Shown piece by piece: positions 6,511-12,380 of a DNA stretch of 12,380 bases. Every line of letters begins with the position of its first letter. Positions within the stretch are counted from its first letter, which is position 1. Source of the DNA: an uncultured Planctomycetaceae bacterium (GTDB taxonomy: Bacteria > Planctomycetota > Planctomycetia > Pirellulales > UBA1268); the NCBI GenBank assembly GCA_903958265.1, contig CAJBSQ010000566.1:1-12380 (forward strand), read 5' to 3'. The notes beneath the pieces were generated by a model. The model had not been told where the DNA came from and did no database searches. It worked only from the letters and a program-made list of their open reading frames with translations. The translations under genes were made by a program, and so were the position numbers.

Positions 6511-7344
6511 GGCGCAGGCACCCCTCGCGCTCCCGTAGGCGGCATTGACGACGGCCAGTGCCGACTCCAGCCGCTCCCGCCACGATGTGCCGGCCGGCCC
6601 TTGGGTCATCTCCACCGATACGTAGCCCTCGTAGCCAACGCCCCGCAGGGCCGTCGCGATCGCGGCATGGTCCACGCCGCCGCTGCCGACCGCCGCGAGG
6701 CCCGGCTCGCTGGCATGGAAGTGCCGCCACCGCGGGCCAGCGGCGGCCATGATCGCCGGCGGCGATTCGGCGGTGAGGGCCATCGCCCCGGAGTCGAGGT
6801 GCACGCCGAGGCCGTCCTGGCCGACGCGCTCCACGAACTCGATCACCTCTCGGGAATCGACGAGGAAGTCGCAGCCATACTCGACCGGGTTGGGCTCGAT
6901 GCACAGCCACACGCCCCGGTCGGCGGCGACCGAGCCCAGTTCGCGAAAGAAGGCCACGGCGATCGTCTCGGCCTGCAGCCGTCCGAGCGATCCTCGACGG
7001 CGATTCTTCGGCGACCCAAACACGAGCCGCTGCGCCCCGAGGCCGGCTGCCAGGTTGATGATCGCCACCAACTGCTCCCGGAGCAGCCGGCGGGCCGCCG
7101 CATCGCCGAAGAGCACGAGATCCGGCCGGCCGAAGAGCAGCGCCTGCAGCGCCACGATCGGCAGGCCGCGATCCTCCCAAAACCGGCGGTAGGCCACGAC
7201 GCGCTCGGCCGGCGCCTCCCAGGGACGATCACAGACCCGCGCCGGCGCCACCTCGACGCCGGCCGCGCCGTGGGCGACGAGCATGGTCGCCGCTTCGGCA
7301 TCGGCGTCAGCGGGCCAGGCGATGTTCGAAACGGCTAGGCGCAC
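6505..7344 (-). CDS. Sugar phosphate isomerase/epimerase-like TIM-barrel protein
   Basis: This encodes 279 residues of the xylose-isomerase-like / AP-endonuclease-2 TIM-barrel family. The barrel starts at once with RLAVSNIAW (2-10). Divalent-metal ligands expected in this family appear in order: Glu150 in LCIEPNP, Asp184 in VHLDSG, His210 in RHFHASE and Glu245 in YVSVEM. The family covers sugar and ketose isomerases, epimerases and some dehydratases, so the exact reaction cannot be read from the sequence. It is the last gene of the minus-strand cluster. The GTG start overlaps the end of the upstream SDR gene by 10 bases, with AGGTG 5 bases upstream inside that gene. This supports translational coupling and a shared pathway, perhaps supplying or modifying the sugar used by the two glycosyltransferases. 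Confidence 0.83.
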   Translation of the reverse strand: MRLAVSNIAWPADADAEAATMLVAHGAAGVEVAPARVCDRPWEAPAERVVAYRRFWEDRGLPIVALQALLFGRPDLVLFGDAAARRLLREQLVAIINLAAGLGAQRLVFGSPKNRRRGSLGRLQAETIAVAFFRELGSVAADRGVWLCIEPNPVEYGCDFLVDSREVIEFVERVGQDGLGVHLDSGAMALTAESPPAIMAAAGPRWRHFHASEPGLAAVGSGGVDHAAIATALRGVGYEGYVSVEMTQGPAGTSWRERLESALAVVNAAYGSARGACAA

Positions 7345-8105
7345 AGCCGCACCTGACGCTCGGCCGCGATGAACGCCCGCATCCCCGCGAGCACCTCGTC
7401 GGCCTCGGCGATGTACGGACCCCCGCGGCCGAAGACGGCAGCGTGCTCCGTGCGGACGTCGTAGGTCGCAGGCACGTCGGAAAGCTCATTGTCGAAGTCA
7501 GTGCCGAAGGCGTCGCGAGCCACGCGGCCGACGGTGACCGGCTCGGTGGCGAAATGGACGAGCCTCAGGCTAGCCGCCTCGGCCACGTCGAGATCGTGTG
7601 ATAGCCGGGCGAGATTGTAAAACTGGAAGCAGCCGCGGGAGTCGATCTTGTCGGTCTGATTGCCGTGGAGGAGATCGTAGACCGCATTCTTCTTCAGGCC
7701 CGTGCCATAGAGGGCCGGCAGCCGGACGACGAGCGTGTCGAATCGCGACGCCAGTTCCCGTTCCAGCTCCAGCCGGTGGCGGCCGTAGGGAGTGGCAGCC
7801 GTCGCCTCATCGTGTTCGGTGACCCGCCGTGGGTCGCCGAACACATCGACGGTCGAGATCAGCACGAGCTTCCGGGCCTTCGCCCGCGAGACCGCGTCGA
7901 TGAGCCGCCGCAGGTTTCCACGGTCGGCGTCGGGGTCGCGGTTGGCCTTCCACTTCTCGGCCGGTGCCCCGGCGCAGTAGATGCGGTCGAACGTGCGGCC
8001 GGCAATCCCGTCGATCGTGGTCGAGCGGTAGGCGGCCGCGAACCGGCGGCGGGCCAGCAGGGTGCCGCCCACGAGTCCTGTGCTCCCGATCAAGGCGTCG
8101 TTCAT
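7335..8105 (-). CDS. NAD(P)-dependent extended SDR, sugar-nucleotide epimerase/dehydratase type
   Basis: This encodes 256 residues with a Rossmann start, ALIGSTGLVGG (4-14), fitting the GxxGxxG nucleotide-binding loop. It continues with the extended-SDR strand KLVLISTVDVFG (79-90), where Ser84/Thr85 occupy the catalytic Ser/Thr position, and PYGRHRLELE (106-115), where Tyr107 is the catalytic Tyr. The usual Lys four residues later is Arg111, so the YxxxK motif reads YxxxR. VVRLPALYGTGLK (126-138) matches the RxxxxYGP region of sugar epimerases and dehydratases. At 256 residues it is shorter than typical GalE-like enzymes (about 310-330), with a reduced C-terminal substrate domain. The ATG has a strong AAAGGAG six bases upstream, in a 33-base gap after the GT2 gene. 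Oxidation, reduction or epimerisation of a nucleotide sugar is the likely role; the substrate is unknown. Confidence 0.8.
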   Translation of the reverse strand: MNDALIGSTGLVGGTLLARRRFAAAYRSTTIDGIAGRTFDRIYCAGAPAEKWKANRDPDADRGNLRRLIDAVSRAKARKLVLISTVDVFGDPRRVTEHDEATAATPYGRHRLELERELASRFDTLVVRLPALYGTGLKKNAVYDLLHGNQTDKIDSRGCFQFYNLARLSHDLDVAEAASLRLVHFATEPVTVGRVARDAFGTDFDNELSDVPATYDVRTEHAAVFGRGGPYIAEADEVLAGMRAFIAAERQVRLCA

Positions 8106-8111
8106 CTGTTT

Positions 8112-8118
8112 CTCCTTT
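8112..8118 (-). promoter_or_regulatory. Strong Shine-Dalgarno site of the SDR gene
   Basis: On the minus strand this reads AAAGGAG, with a 6-base spacer (AAACAG) before the ATG at 8105. It is one of the best ribosome binding sites in the window and fixes the SDR start. The gap it sits in is less GC-rich than the surroundings. Confidence 0.75.
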
Positions 8119-8138
8119 GTGCTCCGGGTCAGGTCGAA

Positions 8139-8969
8139 TCAGGCGGCCCGCGCCGCCGGGGGGTCGTAGCTGCCCAGGCAGGCCCGGGCGAGTGTCTTCA
8201 GGATCAGCGTGTTGCCTCGCAGCCCCTTGATCTTCGTGGGCACGCCGCCGTGGGCGGGATAGGCCCGCGTGACGGGAATCTCCGCGACGCCCAAGCCGAG
8301 GCGGGCGGCGCGGATCGCGAGGTAGTAGTGCAGTTCGTAGCCCGAGAAGGCGTCCCGAAACGGGGCCACGCGGGGATCGGTCAGCAGCCGCCGCGAGTAG
8401 CCACGGAAGCCGTTGGTGGTGTCGGTGTAGCGGCGTCCGGCCGCGAGGCTGACCAGCGGCGCGTGGACGAGCGTGACCGCAAGATGCCGCACAAGCGGCG
8501 TGTTGATCGCCCGTCCACCCGGCACGTACCGCGACCCCTGCACGTGGTCGACTCCGCGATCGAGCGCGGCCACGAATCGCGGCAGGGCCTCAGGGTCGTC
8601 CTTGTCGTTGCCATCCATCACGACCACGCCGTCGTAGCCCTCATCGAGGCACCAGGCTAGCCCCATCCGCATCTGGGCGCTGAGCCGTCCCGGTCCTCGC
8701 TTGACCAGCAGCGTCCGCACGCCGGCGGCCGCCAGCCGGCCCGGATCGGTCGAGCCGTCGGTGCTGCCGCCGTCGGCGATCACCACGTCGAGGCCATGGT
8801 CGACGGCCCGCATCTTCGCAAGCTGCCGGTGGAGCCGCTCGGCCTCGTTGATCACGAACAGGCAGACGGCGTACCGCGACCGGCGCTCGGCAAATACCAC
8901 GTGGTCGTGGTCGGGAACCGACCAGTCGGATCGCTCAGGCGGAGCGGTGTCGAAGCGGCACGACGTCAT
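8139..8969 (-). CDS. Glycosyltransferase family 2 with intact acidic donor/metal motif
   Basis: This encodes 276 residues of a GT-A fold GT2 enzyme related to polyprenyl-phosphate glycosyltransferases. The catalytic domain begins near residue 33. DGGSTDGS (66-73) is the nucleotide-binding loop and VVVMDGNDKDDPEALPRF (115-132) carries the DxD-type acidic cluster. QGSRYVPGG (144-152) and DTTNGFRGYS (183-192) are further family blocks, and a C-terminal YPAHGGVPTKIKG (237-249) resembles the PTKI motif of the same group. No membrane helices are evident. It would transfer a sugar from a nucleotide donor, probably at the cytoplasmic membrane. The ATG lies 35 bases inside the 3' end of the preceding glycosyltransferase gene. 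A GGAGG six bases upstream supports this overlapping start. The first 30 residues are poorly conserved in appearance, so a shorter start remains possible. Confidence 0.87.
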   Translation of the reverse strand: MTSCRFDTAPPERSDWSVPDHDHVVFAERRSRYAVCLFVINEAERLHRQLAKMRAVDHGLDVVIADGGSTDGSTDPGRLAAAGVRTLLVKRGPGRLSAQMRMGLAWCLDEGYDGVVVMDGNDKDDPEALPRFVAALDRGVDHVQGSRYVPGGRAINTPLVRHLAVTLVHAPLVSLAAGRRYTDTTNGFRGYSRRLLTDPRVAPFRDAFSGYELHYYLAIRAARLGLGVAEIPVTRAYPAHGGVPTKIKGLRGNTLILKTLARACLGSYDPPAARAA

Positions 8970-9963
8970 GCTCGTCCTCCAGGGGGTCGACGGTCGTCAT
9001 CCGGATGTTTCGCTTGCGGGCGTCGGTGACCGCCGTGGAACTCGCGGTCTCTTCTGCGACGTGGTAGAGCGGGCAGTCCTTGACCTCCTCGAAGGCATGG
9101 GCGAGGTACTCGGCGATCACGATCAGCGTGGTGAACAGCAGGAAAAACATGATCGCGATCTGCAGGGAGAGGGTGGTCCAGCCTTCGACGACGCGATCCT
9201 TCCAGGTGTTCACCACCACGACCCAGGCCACGCAGAACACGTTGAGCAGACTCGCCACCCCGCCGACGTAGCTCACCAGCCGCAGGGGCGACGGCGAGTG
9301 CGTGACGAGCATCGATACCGCCTCGCCTGCCGTGGCCACCCACGCCTTCCGCCGCAGGGGGGCCGTAGGCTCGTAGTCGAGCACGGCTGTGCGGAAGCCG
9401 ACGGAGCAGCCGAGCAGCCGCAGGTGGACCGTCTTCTGGCGGATGCGGGTGAGCGCGTTGAGGGCCCGCCGGCTGAACAGCCGCATGGTGGCGGCTCCCG
9501 CGACCAGCCGGAAGCCCGTCATCCGGCGGAACACGCGATGAAAGGCCTTCCAGGCGGTGCGCCGCAGCCACGACCGCCCGCGGCGTCCGGTCGTGCCGAT
9601 CACGACGTCGGCGCCCCGATCACCGCTCGCCACGAAGTCGGGGATCCGGGCTGGCGGATCGGTGGCCACCGCCATCACGATCGTCAGGTCGCCAATGGCG
9701 GAGTCGAGGCCGGCCGTCACGGCGATGTCGGCCCCGAACCGGCGCGACAGCCGGATCATGCGAACGCACTCGTGCTCCTCAAGCACCCGGTCACAGGCGA
9801 TGCTGGCAGCCCGCGGCCCGCCATCGTCGATCAGGATCAGTTCGTAGTCGGCCGTCGTGGCGGCGAGCACGCCGAGCGTCTCCCGCACGAAGGAGGGCAG
9901 CCGCTCCGCATCGCCGTCGACCAGGGCCACGACCGACACGAAACTGGTGGACGGAAACGTCAT
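8935..9963 (-). CDS. GtrB/ArnC-like membrane glycosyltransferase with degenerate DxD site
   Basis: This encodes 342 residues. The N-terminal GT2 domain (7-200) shows the GtrB/ArnC/DPM layout: ELILIDDGG (41-49), RLSRRFGADIAVTAGLDSAIGD (71-92), GFR and MRLFSRRALNAL (160-171). Two C-terminal helices (about 229-252 and 264-287) flank GWTTLSLQI. The tail EYLAHAFEEVKDCPLYHV (285-302) is the characteristic post-membrane segment of this family, which loads sugars onto undecaprenyl phosphate. The odd part is the metal site: the usual DADLQDPPE is replaced by MAVATDPPA (97-105), keeping only the Asp of QDPP. The later D.GDFRL and aGeSkY blocks are also altered. It may use an unusual donor, be metal-independent, or be regulatory. 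Its ATG overlaps the FAD-oxidoreductase stop by 4 bases and has GGAGG five bases upstream. Confidence 0.85.
   Translation of the reverse strand: MTFPSTSFVSVVALVDGDAERLPSFVRETLGVLAATTADYELILIDDGGPRAASIACDRVLEEHECVRMIRLSRRFGADIAVTAGLDSAIGDLTIVMAVATDPPARIPDFVASGDRGADVVIGTTGRRGRSWLRRTAWKAFHRVFRRMTGFRLVAGAATMRLFSRRALNALTRIRQKTVHLRLLGCSVGFRTAVLDYEPTAPLRRKAWVATAGEAVSMLVTHSPSPLRLVSYVGGVASLLNVFCVAWVVVVNTWKDRVVEGWTTLSLQIAIMFFLLFTTLIVIAEYLAHAFEEVKDCPLYHVAEETASSTAVTDARKRNIRMTTVDPLEDEHDVVPLRHRSA
8976..8980 (-). promoter_or_regulatory. Shine-Dalgarno site of the second GT2 gene, inside the preceding gene
   Basis: On the minus strand this reads GGAGG, six bases before the ATG at 8969. It lies in the coding end of the GtrB-like gene, so ribosomes can start the second glycosyltransferase within the first. 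It supports the 35-base gene overlap. Confidence 0.7.
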
Positions 9964-11108
9964 GCAGACCTCCGGCGCTGATGGACCGCGGGCACGGGCA
10001 CCGCGTCAAGCATGTCGAACACATTGTCGATCTTGGCGGCGAGCACGCACGACAGACCCGGCAGGCCGACGTCGTGCTCCATCAGGATGGGACGACCATC
10101 GTCCCGCTCGCTGGCCGGCAGCACGGTCTTCACCTCGTAGAGCGAATCGACATGCCGGCAGTCGGCCAGTGCCGGCAGGTAGCGGGCGGCATCGCGGCGC
10201 ATCAGCGGGAACCTCGACCGCCAGGGTGTCTCCGCGAGCAGCCGGTGGGCATCGAGCAGGTCGCCGCCGCTATCCCGCCAACTGGCGTGCGGCGTGTAGC
10301 GCACGTGGCTCAGCGAGTGCACGCCCCGCGACGGAAACGGCATGCAGGAAAAGAAGGGGCCGCACATCACGGTCACGCCGATGCCGGCGAGTTCCTCCGG
10401 CACCTCGACGAGTGCCAGTTCGGTGACCTCGTGCTTGAGCGGGATCGGCGGGATGCCCGAGCGGGCCAGGAGCGGGTTGATCTGCGAGTAGGTGCAGTTG
10501 AAGGCGCGGCTGGCCGAAAGTGGCTCCGGACCGTCGGGTCCCTGCACGTCCAGCCGTAGGCCGTCACCCTCCGCCGCGATCCGCTGCACCTCAGTGCCGA
10601 GCCTGACCTCGACGCCGCTCGCCCGTAGCCTCGACCACATGGCCTGTCGGAGCCGCACGGCGTCGAAGGCGAATTCCTCGACCGCGAACACGGCCTCGAC
10701 GTGGTGCGGATCGAAGAGCTCGCGGATCCGCGGCGCGGCGCGGCGCAGCGGGGCCCCGATCCGGGCGCAGAAGTTGACGAAGTGCCGGGCGGTGACGTGC
10801 GAGTGCCGGGCGGCGATCGCGTAGACCTTGTCGAACGACGAATCCACGCAGTCGCGAAACTCCTGCACGAACCGGGGAAGGTTGACCCGCGATCGCAAGC
10901 CGGTGAGCAGGCTCCGCGGATAGTGGTAGCCGTTGTGGACGCGGGCCTGGTTGGTGTGCGAGGCCCGCGTGAGAATGTCGTCGTGCTTCTCGTAGAGCAC
11001 CACCCGGCCCCCGGCGGCCCGCAGGTGCGCAGCGAGCATGCAGCCGTAGAAGCCGCCGCCGATCACGGCGGCGTCTGCCCGAGAGGTGGTGAAAGACGAA
11101 CGGTGCAT
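9960..11108 (-). CDS. FAD-dependent oxidoreductase, DAO fold
   Basis: This encodes 382 residues. The ADP-binding beta-alpha-beta unit is immediate: AAVIGGGFYGCMLAAHL (13-29) with the GxGxxG-type turn, ending at Glu40 in VVLYEK, which binds the FAD ribose. TNQARVHNGYHYPRS (52-66) corresponds to the FAD/substrate-contact segment of the D-amino-acid oxidase / L-2-hydroxyglutarate oxidase superfamily. The C-terminal LPGLSCVLAAKIDNVFDM resembles the closing FAD-binding segment. The substrate is unknown; its place in a glycan cluster suggests oxidation of a sugar or sugar-derived acid. The ATG at 11108 is chosen because the Rossmann fold starts 11 residues later. The open frame extends 62 codons further upstream, but that stretch is Arg/Pro-rich and lies within the preceding gene. 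There is no obvious Shine-Dalgarno sequence, so reinitiation after the membrane-protein stop 8 bases upstream is plausible. Confidence 0.85.
   Translation of the reverse strand: MHRSSFTTSRADAAVIGGGFYGCMLAAHLRAAGGRVVLYEKHDDILTRASHTNQARVHNGYHYPRSLLTGLRSRVNLPRFVQEFRDCVDSSFDKVYAIAARHSHVTARHFVNFCARIGAPLRRAAPRIRELFDPHHVEAVFAVEEFAFDAVRLRQAMWSRLRASGVEVRLGTEVQRIAAEGDGLRLDVQGPDGPEPLSASRAFNCTYSQINPLLARSGIPPIPLKHEVTELALVEVPEELAGIGVTVMCGPFFSCMPFPSRGVHSLSHVRYTPHASWRDSGGDLLDAHRLLAETPWRSRFPLMRRDAARYLPALADCRHVDSLYEVKTVLPASERDDGRPILMEHDVGLPGLSCVLAAKIDNVFDMLDAVPVPAVHQRRRSA
9969..9973 (-). promoter_or_regulatory. Shine-Dalgarno site of the GtrB-like gene
   Basis: On the minus strand this reads GGAGG, five bases before the ATG at 9963. 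It lies in the last codons of the FAD oxidoreductase gene and agrees with the ATGA stop/start overlap. Confidence 0.7.
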
Positions 11109-11116
11109 GGAGGGAG

Positions 11117-12380
11117 TCAGCGGCGAAGCGGGTCGGTGCGCATCGCCAGCCGCGACCGGCGGTCGGCCCGGACGGCGAGCGACCGGGCCACGGTGCGGCG
11201 TGGCAGGATCAGCGGCAGGCAGCTCTGCGGAGACGAAACCATCTGGACGAACTCGCCGCTCGCATCGGGTCGGCCAGCCGCATCGACGAAGCACTGATCT
11301 CGCATAGCCCGCGCGGCGGTGGCCTCGAGCATGCCGCCATCGACGACCAAGAACTGCGATGCCGCGAGCTTCCAGATCGGCTCATGACCAGCGGCTCCCA
11401 GGGCCAGGCAGCCAAGGGCCACGGCCGGCAGCGCCGCCAGCCAGCCGCGGCCGCGCAGCCGCTCGGCGACATCGGCTGCGAACACCACGAGCAGCACGAC
11501 CACCACCAGGTTCTGTCCCATGTAGTAGCGGTCGGGGAAGGTGCTGCGGTAGCCGTCGAGAAAGGCCGCCAGTTCGCCCCGGCGAAACACGAGCACCGCC
11601 GAGACGAGCGCCACCGTGCCGACGCCGGCCATCATCACCGCTCGATGCCGGGGCTGGCCGAACCGCCAGCAGACGACGGCCGCCGCCGCCATAATCGCCA
11701 GCGTCGTGCCCGTGGACAGCCGGTGATAGATCGGCCACACGAATGGATAGAGCAGCCCGCGGGCCACGCCCATTTCGACGGCGGCGTCGAGCGACACCGG
11801 TGGCGACGCGGCCCCGAGATGCGGAGCTCTCGCCGAAGGGAGTCCGTTGACGGCCAGGCACGCAACCACAAGCAGCAGCAGGCTCGCGAAGGCTCCCTCG
11901 CGGATGATCGTGGCCGGCGACTCTCCGGCGACCAGCCAGCGGCGGGTCGCGGGCCAGGCCGCCGCCGGCAGCATCAGGATGCAAAAGGGGTTGGTGGCCG
12001 TGCAGACCAGCAGCGTCGCGTCGATCGGCAGTGCCTGCCACAGGGTCCGTACGGCCGTGATGCGATGCCAGAGGAGCACGAAGGCGATGAACAGGAACAC
12101 GTAGCCCACGTTCACCGTCCGGCCCAGGATTTCGAAGCCCGACCAGCAGGGCGCATGGATGCCCAGCGGCAGGAGGCAGGCCAGCGCCCAGGCCAGCCAG
12201 CGGTAGGTCGGGGGCAGCTGCCTGCGCAGCAGCAGGATGGGCAGCGAGACGGCGGCGGCGAAGAAGAGATACGAGACGACGGCGAGGCACTGCGGCAGCA
12301 CGAGCACGTCGCCCCCGCAGAACCACTCGCAGGCCTGCAGGCCCAGCCAGACGAGGATCACGTTGCCGAGGATGCAGTAG
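11117..12380 (-). CDS. Polytopic membrane protein of a glycan cluster (5' end beyond the window)
   Basis: The reading frame is open to the right edge: codons before the GTG at 12361 continue as YCILGN, itself hydrophobic, so the true start lies outside. The visible 420 residues are highly hydrophobic with about nine or ten predicted membrane helices. Counting from the GTG at 12361, they lie at roughly 20-46, 54-70, 82-98, 113-137, 156-172, 217-232, 241-259, 283-297 and 306-323. A soluble, finally Arg-rich C-terminal tail (325-414) follows. FLDGYRSTFPDRYYMGQN (267-284) lies in a loop between helices. I do not recognise a family. The architecture and context would suit a GT-C-type glycosyltransferase, a polymerase-like or a flippase-like component working with the GtrB-like enzyme, but no catalytic motif supports a choice. 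It is the first visible gene of the run, 8 bases before the FAD oxidoreductase. Confidence 0.75.
   Translation of the reverse strand, partial: YCILGNVILVWLGLQACEWFCGGDVLVLPQCLAVVSYLFFAAAVSLPILLLRRQLPPTYRWLAWALACLLPLGIHAPCWSGFEILGRTVNVGYVFLFIAFVLLWHRITAVRTLWQALPIDATLLVCTATNPFCILMLPAAAWPATRRWLVAGESPATIIREGAFASLLLLVVACLAVNGLPSARAPHLGAASPPVSLDAAVEMGVARGLLYPFVWPIYHRLSTGTTLAIMAAAAVVCWRFGQPRHRAVMMAGVGTVALVSAVLVFRRGELAAFLDGYRSTFPDRYYMGQNLVVVVLLVVFAADVAERLRGRGWLAALPAVALGCLALGAAGHEPIWKLAASQFLVVDGGMLEATAARAMRDQCFVDAAGRPDASGEFVQMVSSPQSCLPLILPRRTVARSLAVRADRRSRLAMRTDPLRR

Noticed and set aside
7665..8660. Plus-strand open frame of 331 codons opposite the SDR and GT2 genes
   Set aside because: It crosses the intergenic gap between two recognised genes and shows no domain; a composition shadow.
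8701..9981. Plus-strand open frame of 426 codons opposite the two glycosyltransferase genes
   Set aside because: It spans the junction of two well-supported minus-strand genes with Shine-Dalgarno sites, and its product is low-complexity and rich in His, Gly, Arg and Asp.
11109..11294. 62-codon N-terminal extension of the FAD oxidoreductase frame
   Set aside because: It lies inside the membrane-protein coding region, is Arg/Pro-rich and precedes the normal N-terminal Rossmann strand; the ATG at 11108 is a better start.

Overview
The window is uniformly GC-rich and densely coded: thirteen protein genes, most gaps under 160 bp, and no RNA genes, mobile elements, CRISPR arrays or AT-rich islands that I could find. 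The gene content points to a planctomycete: a TIGR03067-type lipocalin-like secreted protein, a secreted CotH-kinase protein, tandem rhamnogalacturonan-acetylesterase-like SGNH hydrolases, a small HEAT-repeat protein and a PAPS-dependent sulfotransferase. This assignment is inference from gene content and base composition; there is no marker gene.

Layout. (1) Positions 1-1558, minus strand: two adjacent SGNH/GDSL esterases of the rhamnogalacturonan acetylesterase type, the second running off the left edge. (2) Positions 1711-5002, plus strand: a secreted CotH-kinase-like protein, a HEAT-repeat protein coupled to it by a 4-base GTGA overlap, then a secreted DNase I-like endonuclease/phosphatase. 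(3) Positions 5027-5524, minus strand: a TIGR03067-type exported protein, convergent with the nuclease. (4) Positions 5635-6498, plus strand: a sulfotransferase, ending 6 bases from the last gene of the next block. (5) Positions 12380-6505, minus strand: a tightly packed six-gene run. It encodes a polytopic membrane protein (5' end outside the window), a DAO-fold FAD oxidoreductase, a GtrB/ArnC-like membrane glycosyltransferase with a degenerate DxD site, a second GT2 glycosyltransferase with an intact site, an extended SDR (sugar-nucleotide epimerase type) and a xylose-isomerase-like TIM-barrel protein. Junctions are 8-base gap, 4-base overlap, 35-base overlap, 33-base gap and 10-base overlap.

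How the genes may work together. Blocks 1-3 look like an extracytoplasmic programme: removing acetyl groups from plant or algal polysaccharide, and a secreted kinase-like protein and nuclease. Block 5 looks like a surface-glycan modification or lipid-linked sugar pathway: two glycosyltransferases, a membrane protein and three small-molecule enzymes that could make or alter an unusual sugar. The convergent sulfotransferase could decorate the same glycan, but that is only a neighbourhood inference. The six-gene block is the best candidate for an uncharacterised system, particularly because one of its two glycosyltransferases has lost most of the usual metal-binding motif.
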